A stretch of DNA of 64,000 bases from positions 6,935,001-6,999,000 of the forward strand of contig NC_060026.1 in NCBI RefSeq assembly GCF_021134715.1. Reading direction: 5' to 3'. A model generated the notes under the pieces. That model made no database searches. It worked only from the letters and a program-made list of their open reading frames with translations, and was not told where the DNA came from. Each line of letters starts with the position of its first letter. The stretch's first letter is position 1. The translations under genes and the position numbers were made by a program. Positions 31,648-44,400 of this stretch are shown in pieces. The stretch comes from Daphnia pulex (taxonomy: Eukaryota > Arthropoda > Branchiopoda > Diplostraca > Daphniidae).

Positions 31648-34267
31648 TTTGGCGACCTTGCCTGCGTGAAGCTGACATCTTTAACATTTTTAGCCCGAAT
31701 CGATCATCAACCTTGAGGCAGCTCTAATTTCAGACCAGACGGTTAGGCCCTTGGCTTGACATCGCGGACGCCTTCCTTTAAGCGTCTTCATTCCCTGTGA
31801 TCACAAAAACGTGAGTTATCAACAATCCACCTGTCGTAACGCCACACCGTTCTGATGCCTTGGCGTATGCCACACCACTTAGCATCAAACCATCAACCCC
31901 AGCCTTATACTCCCTATTCTATTTTCTATTTATATATAATGGAAAAAGATATAAGATGAAGTATGAAAGGAAAAATTCGAAAAAATTTTTGAAAATTCAG
32001 AAAACGTTTAGAAATTCAAAAAAATTCGGAGATTTTATTTTTATAATTTGAATTCGTATACCCTAGAGTGGACAACCTCCCCCCCCCACGCAAAGCACCG
32101 TCTCTTCTAGAAGGGGAATTGACTTCCGGTCGGAACAGCTGCCGCCAGCGCCCCACTTGGACCTACCTGCCTACATTTGTCGGCAACCTGTTTTTTTCCG
32201 ATGGCTCAGATCGTCGCCCTCGTCATTTCAAGGTGAGACAATCAAAAAATGAAATTCACTCTGTGTGTACCGGAGGGGCCATTCCGCTAAAATCGAATTA
32301 CACGGAGAACCTGTTCGCGATTGAAAGTCTCTAGAGACAACCCTTTGTCCATCTCCGTGTAAGAGGTAGGGTGAATAATAAAAACTTTGAGAATATATAA
32401 ATAATAAGCAAGAAACGGGTGAGACTCGAAATTTGTACACGAAATGCGCACACTCAAGTCTATCGACAACTGAAAAAAAAATTAAATTGAAGCTAACTTA
32501 TTTTCACTAGGTTCATTTAAATAAAGAATGTTTAAACCCCAATTTTCAAAAAATTTCAAATCCAAATGGATCATTAAAAAGAGAAAAAAAATTCTATTTT
32601 TTTCACAACTTATTAACCCTGTAGCGCAAAAGGGAGCTGAAATAATTGAAATTTAAAGAAAAAAAAACAGAATCTTTTAGATTTTTAATTTCTAATGCGG
32701 GAAACGGGAAATATTTTCCCCCTTACAGGGCATTTTATACAAACACAATAAATACACTGTAAAAAAATTAGAAAAATCGGTGATGTCGAGCGCCAGAATT
32801 AATTCAATTTCAGTGGAATGACCCGGTGGTGTTCCTTCCAAACTCATTCCGTGCGCAATGAGTTACCACTTGATATTGAACGAAAGTTTAAAAAATAACA
32901 TTTATTAAAACAATGACAACATTTATTCTAGTGGTAATTTGATATTTAACTGGTAGTGAGTATTCACAAGTGCTTGTTGTTATATTTCTAAATAACAAAT
33001 TTTCCATATATTTCAATTATACAACATTTCTAGATTTCTAAGTTATGCAACTAAATGTTGCAGCCCAAAGAAAAACTTTGATCTAATTAGCAAACTTTGT
33101 ACTAATAATTACAATATGCTTGTAAAAAGAAGATTAAAAAGGCAATGGAATTCATATTCTCGAAAACACAAAAGCGGCTATAAATTTAATAAAAATGATG
33201 AATGATATGATGAATTAATAGAGCTGAATTTTTTTCAAGAAAATTTATGCATTCGACGTATCAAAATGACTTAAAACAACTTAACACGTTACAACAGCAA
33301 AAACTTGCTGATTCATTTTTGCCATTGATACTTGAAATCTATATCTTAAAAACTTAAACACCGTTGGCGAAATAAGTGGTCTGCCAAAATAAATAAAAAA
33401 AATTGCTAAGTGATTATGATTAATTAATACATGTACACATAAAATTTTTAATTTACACAGCTTAACTCTAAGATTAGATAATACCTCTAAATTATGCTTT
33501 TTTCGTCTACCTCCCTAACAAACTCGATCCGGTGTGACAACAGCTCTATCTATGTTCCTGAAAAACGCACCTCTTCCCTTATAGTGAACTTCCGATGAAG
33601 TCCTCCTACCTTAGAGCTATTATACCATGAAAGTAGATTGATATAAAAGCCTATGCTAAATCTGCAAAATAGGCCTGTCTCTTATTTTTATTCAGAAACC
33701 GAAACATTCAAAAATAAAAGGTTTAATTGTACAAAGAAAAAGAAGAATTTATACATGAAATACCTTTGAGAACTAAAAATATTACCTTGTAAATTTCTTC
33801 TTAACTTAAAAAGTGGTAAAAAACGTTCGGAAATCACACTTTCAAAACCTTCAGAATTGAAAATTAACATTTTGGTTCATAAACTGAAGGTTAGAAACCT
33901 TTGATTTTCGAAACCATTTTAACAGTGTATACAAAAATGGAATGAATAAAATCATTTCCTATTTCGTTAAAGTCGAAGGAATTCGATCCTTTTTCCAAGT
34001 ATACAAAAGTAGAATGAATAAAATTAATTTTTTACTTTATTAATGTGGAAGGAATTTAATAACTTGTTCCTACTTTTTCGCCTCTATCATAGAAAGTTGG
34101 GTAGAAGTAGAAGACAAAACTTAAGATTGCATTGACATATGAAATTTCTAGTTGCAGTACAAAAAGTAAAAAAAAAATATTGATATAATTATTCAATATA
34201 TAAGATGATTATTCAGAATTCCTCTGTTTGTGTGCTGAGTGTAACTTTATATGCCCCATAAACCTAT
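31648..34267. other. AT-rich intergenic region
   Basis: No supported gene. After the LTR-like segment, about 400 bp could be retroelement leader. The rest is strongly AT-rich with many A and T runs. An upstream exon carrying the start codon of the histamine-channel gene may lie here but could not be placed. Confidence 0.4.
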
Positions 34268-37200
34268 TTGCTTAAATCTCACCTTAATTTTCTGTTGTTG
34301 TATATTATTTGGAGCAGCTTGATTGGTTGTGGGATCATAGTCAATGCGATGGAGTTATCCGATATTCTGCCTGGTCGATTCATTTATGACAAAATGAGCC
34401 CACCCATACTGGAAGGTCAGCCAGCGAAGGTGTTCAATCACTTGACAGTCATGGGCCTTGATTCTATTGACGAGAAATCAATGGTAAGTCAATTTTTTTC
34501 TATAATGGTCATGGTTTTTCTTGGTTGGATCTCACATTGCATGACCTCCTAGTAAACGTGGAATTATTTCTCTTCTCTTACGACTAAGTCTGTACCTGCT
34601 GATGTCAAAACTTGTTTCGTAGATTTTCCCATAGAACTTTTCATTACCTTCTATTTCTGCAAAAAGAACACGCAATTAGTCGCACGTATAGTTCACTATT
34701 CAGTTCCGAAACTTATTGAATACTTTGAATTACATCCTAATGAATTTTTGTTATGTTTGTGATTTACTCAAATTCGTACGTTGTACATAAACGGCTTAGA
34801 AAAACAAACTTTTATCAAGAGCTGAACTGCTTATAAGATAACGTCACTTTTAGACGAGGGGTTTGGGTTGGCAACTGTAGGAGAAAGTTTGCGGAATTAC
34901 AAAGATTTTGCCATGGTGATTTACATAAGTTTGAATCCGTTGTCAAACCCATGTTTTTTAGAAGCTTTCATGTTCGAGCGTTCAAAATTTCCAAATCAAA
35001 AATTACTTTGAAGGGGGTTTTATACTATAGCCTACATGCTGCATATGAGCGCGAATGACTGGATCTATAACTACTGCTGTTTAAAAGTCGAACTACTATG
35101 TATAATAATGGAAGAAAAAAATAAAACAAACCCCGTTTCCCTATTGCCTTTTTCTAGACTTACATGGCTGATGTCTTTTACGTCCAGTCATGGCGGGATC
35201 ACCGTCTCAGCCTTCCGGAAAATATGACTTCTGAATACAGGTAATAACTTCGTCAAACCTCATTTATCCGTTGTTGAACACTAATTCCACGATTTGATGG
35301 CAAAATACTCGTGATAAAAAATGTTCCGGTTTCTCTTTAACTTTTAGGTTAGGTTATTGTGTTAAGGAAATATCATTACGGAGCTATACTTATTTTTATT
35401 ACTACTGGCGGCTTGGTTAAATATCTTGAAAAATGTAGATAGCAAGTAGATAATTACGTACTGGTATACCTTATTGGGCCAACGTGCGTTAACACTTTAG
35501 CTTTGATTTAATAGTATACCGACGACGTAATAAACGATTTAGTCGATGGACTTGATCAGTTAATACCTAAAAATACAAAGAAAACATTTTTTAACATTTG
35601 AAAACTAATTTTGTATTATGTCGACATGAAAATGACATCAATTTGATATTTCTTATCAAAGGTTTGAGACTTATAAATTTATTTTACGAATTGTCATGTC
35701 TATTCAATAACAGGGAGAATAAATACCTATAAATTTAAGAATTAATAAAGCAAAATTGTAATCACATAATTAAATAACATTAAGCATTTGATTTTTTGAA
35801 ATCCCAGAAAATGATAGCTATGTCTAATTAAGATTATAATTTATTACATTATTTTTTACTAAATAGTTTGAAAAAATCAGTATATCATAACTATATGATA
35901 CGTGTATAGCTGTCTAAAAAAGAACATTTCTGACAATTTATTATTATTTTAACATTAAAATATTGATGTCACACTGGTAATGTCATTTTCAAGTAAAACC
36001 AATATTAATTAAATATAGTTATTTTGATGTCAAATTATTGAAGGTCAGTTTCATAACATTTTTACATTGAAATAAAAAATACCAAATAGGGAGTGTTATT
36101 AGTAATGTCATTTTCATACTAGTTTTACATTTAAATAACGATGTCGAACTTAGAATGTCCTTTACATATATCCTTTTCACATTTAAATAATAACAATGAA
36201 TTGAATGTTATTACAGTCACATCATTTTCATGTCAGTTTTAAAGAACAAATTTGACATACAAAATTTTATGTCGAAACGACATGAATTGATATCAATTAT
36301 TGAATGTCGATTTCGTATCATTTGTCCATTTAAAAAATGATTTGAGTAAATTTTGAATGAATTGAATTTTGAGTGTCAATTTGGATGGCATTTTTACGAT
36401 AAATTTTTACATGGAAAATAATTATATCATACGTATGCCAGTATGATATCAATTTTTGGAAATGAAAATATATATGTTATTTATCATGTAGAAATGCTAT
36501 TCAAAATCAGAGGTTGATGTCGAAAAGATATTGGAATTTCATAACGATGTCAAAATGATATCGTGTGCTACCTGGGCAAGACCCAGAGGGGTTCACCACT
36601 AAAAAACTTTTCGTACACCTTGCCCGAACGAGGTTAAGTTTAGCAAATTTTAAGCAAAATCGCAAATTTAAAAGCAAAATAAAGCAGAAATCACACAAAT
36701 AGAGCAAACAAATGACGCGTACCAAAGCCAGCAACCTCGCGGCGGCATATTTGGGATCACGTCATTTTTGTACTCTGTGCAGTTCTTATGGGTTTTTGAG
36801 GGTCCTTTAGATTACAGTCTGTGGTTTGATTCCAGTTTATATGGAATAAATCCGTTGAATTGATAAAATAGGGAATCGAACAAGAAAATTTGGAATGAAT
36901 TTACCTTTTTTTTGAATTACCATTTACTTGAATGGGAAGAATGGGAAGAAGAGGGCGTATGAAAAAAAGAAGACCCACATTTCCTCTTCTTCCCATTCTT
37001 CCCAACTCGGATAATGTGCTCTGTGGATTATTCCCCGAAAAACGTAAACAACACTTTTCAATAATTTTTAATAAGTAAACGGGAATTCAGAAAAAAAGCT
37101 AGCTAGGATTACAATTATCCTCCCCTCTGAACACTGCTACATTCCCAGGATATTAATATTATATACTGGCGGGATTATTGTACGTACAAATTGTAGGTAC

Positions 37201-40200
37201 AGGGAATGATTCTGTGCGATTCCTATTGCCGGTTCACCGTACATACAATTTTGTATATCCCATGAACGCTGCTCTTTGTGCATCTCCCTTATACATCCCT
37301 CAACGTGTATTCATCCCAATTAATCCCAACTCTTTATAACTTCCTTAAGAAAAAAGACAAAAGTTTTCCCCCAGGATTTAACTACTGCCCTTTGGTTCCG
37401 TAGCTCGTATCTCTCACCACTCTACCAACTATTCTTATTAAAACAAACATTTGGTAATATATGGGTATTTTAAGAAATTGAAGTCCATAATTTATATAAT
37501 ATGGTTATACTGATAGTAGTATTCTGTGTATGTACCACATGGAATGAAAACCAAATAATACCCAATGAAAACCAATAATACGGAATGTACCATAAATATT
37601 CTTTATTTGATTTCATGAATATATGTATACCCACCCTATACTACCACCCTCCATTTTTGACCTGGATCTATCCATTCCATATTTACGTAAATCGAAAATT
37701 ACGTCAATTGGCTGAGCCGTGTTAGTAGGTGTGATTAAGTTTTATTTCACCTTACGAAACTTTTCGCCTTACGAACACAGTAAATACAGCTCAAATAAAT
37801 AAGTCTTCAAGTTGTATCCAGTAAAAGGTTAAAGGCGACGAGCTTTTTACCTCCTTAAACAATTGGCTGCTTGATCTAATATGTTTCAAAATTAATATAA
37901 TGAGTCTAACGCGAGTCTTACCATTTTCTGTTTATGTATAATCAATTATAAGGATGAAAGAAAACTGCTGAATGCGCAATTAGCGAAGTGGATGTGAAAA
38001 TTTGCTGAATAGAACATTTTTCTTTTTTTTGTAAATTGCTGCTGACAATGGAAAAAAGATTTCCTGTTTCGTCCTTGCTCACTGTTGAATTGCAAAGGCA
38101 ACCGGCGTTCTTCATTTTCCATTCATTTTTTTAATGACGATTGCAGACTATTGGACGTTGAATGGTTGAAGAGCATTTGGCGCCCAGACTCATATTTCAA
38201 GAATGCCAAACAAGTCACATTCCAGACAATGACCATTCCAAACCACTATCTATGGCTCTACAGAGACAAAAAAATCCTCTATGTCGCCAAGTAAGTTGGA
38301 GTAAGAAGACTTACATTTTATAGTGCGATTAGTGAGACATAAGGTTTGTTAAGTTGACGTTTTCTGAATGCTTGTGTATTTTTTTAAATCTGCTTTAATT
38401 TCTCTACATAGGCTGACCTTGACTCTGTCGTGCTCCATGAATTTCGCCCTCTACCCACATGACTCTCAAGAGTGCAAGATTCAGATTGAAAGCTGTAAGT
38501 TTCTGCTTTCTTTTTAACTTTCCCCTTAACATTTTAAAATGTAAGATATAATCTAATGTAGACGTAATCTAGTTAAAATCTTGTGTTACTACTGCCGCTT
38601 CAGTGTTGCAGATAGGTGGTGTATGTGTTTTTTTTTCAACGCATCGATTCATTCAATTACGTCAAGCAACGGGTTTGAAAACTCTCATCAAACGTTGCCC
38701 CTTTTTACGTTTCTGGTGTAATAGCGATTTTAAACTAATTTTGAATAATGAGAAAGATTGTTTTTTTAATCTAAACAACATCAACAGAACCGGTTAAATT
38801 CGATTGTCGCATTCCGACGAAAATTTGATTTTTGGGAACGCCGAGAAAAACGATTTTTTTTTTGTCGTAGACATTGGAGTAAGGATTAAGCTATTTTTTA
38901 ATAGATTTTTTCAATCACGGGAGGGGTAGATTTTTTAACGAGTCCTAATTTTGGTAACACTTCGAGTTATATGTAAATTAGGGTACTTTAAAGGGTGACA
39001 ACTATAGAAGGGGTTAAGCTAGAACGACTCGGAAAACTTCGAAATGAAGAGCTTCACAGTTCATTGTAGTCAATTTTGTAAATTAAAAACAGATATTTTT
39101 TTTTTACAATTTTATATAGTTATCACCTGCTTCACCTCATGTATGAACCTGGTTATTTTTTTAACTAGCCCGCAATGGAAACTTTTTTTTATACATTGAG
39201 ATATATATTTACTGAACAACTGATAGTAAATAGAAGTATTAGAGGAAAGCTTTCAGATCTTGGGGGCTGCATAAGTACTGTCCCTTTTCCTTTTTTGTCT
39301 AGAGAATCTAAGTTTTTTTGAAAGACTTCTTGATTGGCCGATCAATCGGGACATTTTTTTCCACCTAGGTACATAGGATGAAAATGCAGTCTGTGGTTTT
39401 TGGGAGAGGGTTGGCCATCAGTGACAGTTCTTCACAGTAAATAAGGGCCACCTTTAAAATCAGTAAATCCCCTTTTACAAGAGAAATTGGATTCTCGCAC
39501 CGGAGCAATTTGCAAAAAAATTTGTGCCTCTCGTGGATGTGTTGTGTTGAAGTCTTTAAATTTCGGGAAGTCAACACTCAACCGCTCAGCAGGCCCTGCC
39601 CAAAAGACCTTGACATGAAAAATGAAAGTAAGGGAAAGTCCGCCGTGAACACCAAAATGCGTGCATTAGTAACTTTTGATTTTAATTTCAATTTTATGGA
39701 ATTATGCTTTTGGCAACACTATAGGTATTTGGTAATAGTTTAAATAGGGAAATAATTATTACCGAGGCAGAAAGAACGAAAAATTTTCTCTATATATTTT
39801 TTAAAATTATGTTTTTTATTTCATGTGTTATTTCATCAAGTATCTCACACTACTGGCGACTTGGTTTTCCTGTGGGAAGATGACATGCCCCTTGATGTTT
39901 GGAAGAATATAGAATTACCGCAGTGGCAGTTGGAAGGAAACTACAAAAACGATTGCACACAAGTTTATGCTACAGGTATTTTAGGCCAAGTCTATAGGCT
40001 ACTGTATATGCAGTAGTAATTTGGAGTTATATTTTAAGTCAAAGGTATGCAATACTAACCCAAATTTTGGTAACGCGCGAGAGAACTTTATGTAAAAAGG
40101 TGATTTTTGTGATATTTCCATTGTTTTCGTAGGTGGGAACATTTTGCTTCTGTTCTAGTAGGGGAAATACGAAAATAAAATAAAAACAAAGGAGAAATCG

Positions 40201-42921
40201 TGACAACACCGCGGGATGGGATAGAAGGGGGAAAATGGGCTAAGTAAATTTTTGATTCAAAATTCATATAAAAAAATTGAAATTAACACATTTTATAGAG
40301 CTAACGAAGTTCTTTATTTTGAACCTTTTCTCGTCGTTCTAAGCTTTTTAGTTCCCTATTTATGCACCAGCAAAGTAGCAAGATTTTTATAAGCTGCTAC
40401 AGCGTGTTCCCAAACTTTTACATCCATTTATAGCTACCTGCCATTAATATAAAAAAATCTGAAAAAATTCGCGAAGTAGCTAACCCCCATAGCTATTTCT
40501 TTAAAAAATTCTGTCTCTCGTCAAAAATTCGAATTTTGGAAACGCCGTAAAAATCGCCTTTTTACATAAGGTTCTCTCGCGCATTCCCAAACTTTGGGTA
40601 GGTACTGTATGCCACCACTTTCTTTTAAAGTATATCTAGTACACCCAATAACTCTTATACGCCATCCGCATTCCTTATATACGTTCTGCGTTGGCGTTCA
40701 TTAGTTAAAAAACGAAATTTATAGAAATTCTTTATGGTCTTTCACTCTGTTTCGTTGCCAAATATTGAAAGAGGGTTATTTCAAACAAGTGTATACCAAA
40801 CGGTAGTAAATCAGTGTCATGTCTTGCAAGTGCACATTAGCTTCTCTAAGTACACAACAGTATTGACATAATGAGAAGGCCATAGGAAAATTGTTCTTTC
40901 TTTCTTAATGACCAGGCCTTAACTGTCGGATACGTTGGATCGTTAGATCTCCTGTCATCTCTATCGTATCACGATATATAACAACAGTCAAACTTTGAGC
41001 TACTATTTCATTTAGTTTTGCTATTGATACTAAACAGGTTATTTTTTAAATGTTTTTTTTTCTTGCATAAGGAAACTTTACTTGTCTGGAGGTGGTCTTT
41101 GTACTAAAGCGACGACTGGGTGACTACATGTTCCACATTTACATCCCGACTTGCTTAGTTGTTGTAATGTCTGTAAGTAAATTTTCAATTTTTATCATAG
41201 TCTTTTAAAAACCATCTTAAAAATCCCATTGAGGAGGCAATAACTGTTGTCCTAGTAGAAAATATTTGACACCAGATGATTAGCTGAAAGGATGAAGTCC
41301 ACAAAAGCTGAGAAAAAGATTATCAAATCTTAAATCATGCTAAGGATGTTCTTAGTCTTGGAGATCTTGGTCTAGGAATTCATCTTTAATAATCATGGAT
41401 ATTTATGACTGTATTGTCTATGTCGACAGTGGGTATCGTTTTGGATTAAACCTGAAGTAGCTCCTGCTCGAGTCACATTGATCGTCATGTCACTTTTGAT
41501 TCTGTCAACGCAACATACTAAATCTCAAGCAGCATTACCACCCGTCTCTTATCTCAAGGCGATAGACGCTTTTATTTCAACATGCACAATGTAAGCGCTT
41601 AATTTTTCTTACGTTAGAGAACTATTTTTTATAGATAGATAATGATTTTTATAAAATATTTCATACTTTGTTTTCTTGGGGCTTACACGGCATCATGTTC
41701 TTAATATTTTGCACTGTTGGCCTCACTCACACAAAAGATTCGTGTTCATGGCGTTGATGGAGTATTGTCTGGTGAACATCATCTTGGGCGATTCAGACAC
41801 ACCAAAGATTGCTAATAAGTCTCCTAAGCCTGAAAAAATTTTCGACCTTGCTTCAAAGGTTTGCAAAAGTCTTTTTTTACTTATTAGGCCAAATTTTGAG
41901 TTAGGCTTTCGTTGTACTTGAAGATTGACGGGCTGACCTAATCGATAACATTTAAATTAAGCCAATTATACTCAGTGAAAAATGGGACAGTGTAGATGAT
42001 AAATAGTAGCTAGGCTGAAATATATCGAAATTCCAACATACTTTTTTGGCATTCTTTATATTATTCTTTATATAATATTAATTAATTTTGGAAAATAAAT
42101 TCCATGATAGTGAATGGGTAACATGAGTTGTTGGATTTAGACTCCTCTTTATTTTCAAATTCGTTCTTAAATATTAATTTAAAATAACTAATATTAAAAT
42201 ACTTAATTATTATTCTAAAATAATTACTAAAATTGTCTGCTCTTATATTTATATTTGAAAACGAAAAAAGGTTTTACAAATTTGTATAAATTTCTAATAA
42301 CAGCAAATACTCCATAAGTGAAATTCGACTTGTTAATAAAAAAATGATTTTTATTTAAAAAAATGATTTATTTGCGCTAAAATCAAATAAAAAATCTCAA
42401 AATTTGGGGGGGGGGAATGAGATTAAAATCCAAATCATGTAAAAAATATTTAAATCGTGATTCTAATAATTTTTTATTTGAATCGTCAAAGATTTTGCTA
42501 GAATTCTTTTTTTATATTCTTTCATTTGCAGTACAGAATATTTGCAGCACTTTTCTTCAATAATTCTACAATTTTAATATTCTCTGAAAAATATCACAGT
42601 CATTTAACTTGGTGAAGTACTGTAATACGTATTTTTGCAACTTTTCATAGCAAACAAACATTTGCGTATTTTTATCTGACAATTTCTTCCGTAAATTTCG
42701 GTCGGATTTCAATATTAAATCATTATTCTACTTTCTTTTTGAACATGAAGGAAAACGTTCCCATGTTGATGGGGCAACCGCCAAACCCACCAGGACCAAC
42801 ACCAGCTCAGCGCGCGCGAATGAGGGCTATTCAAGTCGACCGATTTTCTCGATTCTTTTTCCCATTTCTGTTTACTGTGCTTAATGTTTCTTATTGGGTC
42901 GTTTTCACTTTTTATCTTTAA
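34268..42921 (+). CDS. Histamine-gated chloride channel (Ort/HisCl-like)
   Basis: Nine exons join in phase: about 34268-34483, 35158-35240, 38147-38290, 38412-38494, 39841-39975, 41072-41172, 41430-41590, 41738-41858 and 42751-42921. From ATG 34349 this gives 377 residues. The preceding open codons (FLLLYIIWSSLIGCGIIVNA) look like a signal peptide whose Met must come from an unplaced upstream exon. Motifs: LTVMGLDSIDE, WRPDSYF, the Cys-loop C-SMNFALYPHDSQE-C, a second disulphide pair in CTQVYATGNFTC, M1 HIYIPTCLVVVMSW, M2 PARVTLIVMSLLILSTQ, M3 FVFMALMEYCL and M4 ending FTFYL. The wording follows arthropod histamine-gated channels (photoreceptor synapse receptors); a related pHCl-type channel is the alternative. 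The M3-M4 loop is short. M2 differs from the family at 4', 6' and 10'. Confidence 0.85.
35580..36560. repeat. Degenerate AT-rich repeat array in intron 2 of the channel gene
   Basis: Many diverged copies of elements such as AATGTCATTTTCA, ACATTTAAATAA and GATGTCAAAATGATATC recur over about 1 kb with irregular spacing (about 50-110 bp). The array ends sharply at GTGCTACCTGGGCAAG. It looks like an old satellite or an element with internal repeats. Confidence 0.5.
36934..37003. repeat. Perfect 21 bp inverted repeat (hairpin)
   Basis: The arm GGGAAGAATGGGAAGAAGAG plus G (36934-36954) is the exact complement of 36983-37003, with a 28-base loop. It lies within the second intron of the channel gene on the transcribed strand. 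Confidence 0.9.
40050..40607. mobile_element. 558 bp MITE in intron 5 of the channel gene
   Basis: The ends are inverted repeats of about 55 bp: the left begins CAATACTAACCCAAATTTTG and continues with GCGCGAGAGAAC and TTATGTAAAAAGG; the right end reads out as CAGTACCTACCCAAAGTTTG with the same two blocks. TATG flanks both ends (40046-40049 and 40608-40611). There is no internal transposase. The CAGT-like terminus and TA-containing target duplication fit a non-autonomous Tc1/mariner-superfamily element. Related sequence (GGGAACGCCGAGAAAAACG) occurs at 38830-39010, evidently an older relative. Confidence 0.8.
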
Positions 42922-44170
42922 ATTCTATTCGTGAAAGAAACGTCATTGAAGCCAAGTAGCTTTAATGCCATCAAGTTTAGTAACCTTTATTTGTTTAGGT
43001 TTATATTCGTTCACCAGTTTTTATTTTTCACGAATTTGATTCTCCGATATCATTAAACTACTCAATTGTATAACATGTTGGTCCACTATCTAATCCAGCC
43101 TTTAATAATCTTTAGTTCTTCCCCAAATTATGATGCTTCAAAATAAAAAAAAAACGTTAGGGCAGTTTATTTCAGAACTTAGTCATAAGTCATTTATTGT
43201 ATTTTCCCGAATCGTAAGACTAATATTAGACCTCATGTATGTCATCTTCGCTTAATAACTCATCGTAAAAAATTTATATAAAATTTGCTTCAGTTTTTCT
43301 TTTCGGTGATTTCAGCTCATTGGTTGGTTCGCCTATTATCTCCGATTATTTTCTAACCACTATTGGTAACTGAATTTACTTTTGTGTACAATATCTCCGT
43401 CCATCATGTTCGACGGTCGATCGAAAGATAAAGCTGATATAGCTACGAAATCTGAAGAAACCCTTTCTTACAATTTTTTTCTCCATAAATGTTACCTCAA
43501 AACGTTTTTCATACACTCAAAGTAGGCCTACATTTATAGTAGTTTAAACGTTTGTATAAATTTTCATTTGAAACTTGATAATACACTCTAGTTATCAAAT
43601 CACAAATCAAAAATTATTCTAGGCCAAAGGAACATGAAGATGAACAACATATTTGGCATTTACAATAAGAAAAATCCACTGATGGCTTAGCCACGCTATC
43701 GCGTAACTATTCAATAAAAAAAAAGCATTGAGATGGCCTAATTTGTAACCGGTTAGTTTTGTTGCACCTTTGTTGCAGCCACAACACCAAAGCATTGGCA
43801 ATTTTTGGGGTTCTTTTCGTTGAGCAGTCAAGGAAGGAAGGAATACAGGGTAGAAGAAAGGGGTTGATCCCCCTTTTTCACTCTCCTATGTCTTTCTATT
43901 CGTACACCGGGAGGCGTCAAAATTCAGCTAAAGCTTTCCTGCATCGCTATTCTTTTCTTTTTACACATTTAGAGAACTGGTAAATAAAACATACAGTTCG
44001 CCAATTGTCAATTGAAGAATCAGTTGAAACTGCACAAGTAACGATTTCGTTTGACAGGCAACGCCGCATAAAATAATGCTCTTGCTTACGGAAAAAACCA
44101 TGCCAATGCTTTGGATTGTGGCTGCACCAAAAGTTGGAAAATACCCATACAGGATGGCAACCTCGAACCA
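42922..44170. other. Channel 3' UTR and intergenic region
   Basis: An AATAAA at 43142-43147 followed by an A run marks the likely end of the channel mRNA. Beyond it there is a short inverted pair, about 40 bp, at 43770-43813 and 44098-44140 (both containing CCAAAGCATTGGCA or its complement). No gene is recognised. Confidence 0.5.
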
Positions 44171-44232
44171 TGGTGTATTAGTATGGTGGGGGAACTTATG
44201 GTTGGAATCGGCTATCTCGGCTGAAGCCAGTG
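44171..44232 (+). repeat. Left copy of inverted repeat around the THAP gene
   Basis: GGTGTATTAGTATGGTGGGG followed by GTTGGAATCGGCTATCTCG; about 90% identical to the complement of 45759-45825. Confidence 0.75.
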
Positions 44233-44400
44233 GTCACCTATGATCAGCGCTGCCTGGTGGACAATTGGGTGAACTATAAGCTAAAAACCCCCTTGAATGC
44301 TGTCAACGGTTTGAAAATTCTCTAAGTCCGATTGCATTGCTTGTGTACTTAGTAACCTATAATATCCTATTTTGATGTTATTAGACTAAGTAGATTTGTG

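Noticed and set aside
32068..32334. 88-codon plus-strand ORF beginning MDNLPPPRK
   Set aside because: Plausible composition for 50 residues and a possible donor, but no partner exon and no similarity; the surrounding DNA is AT-rich repeat-like.
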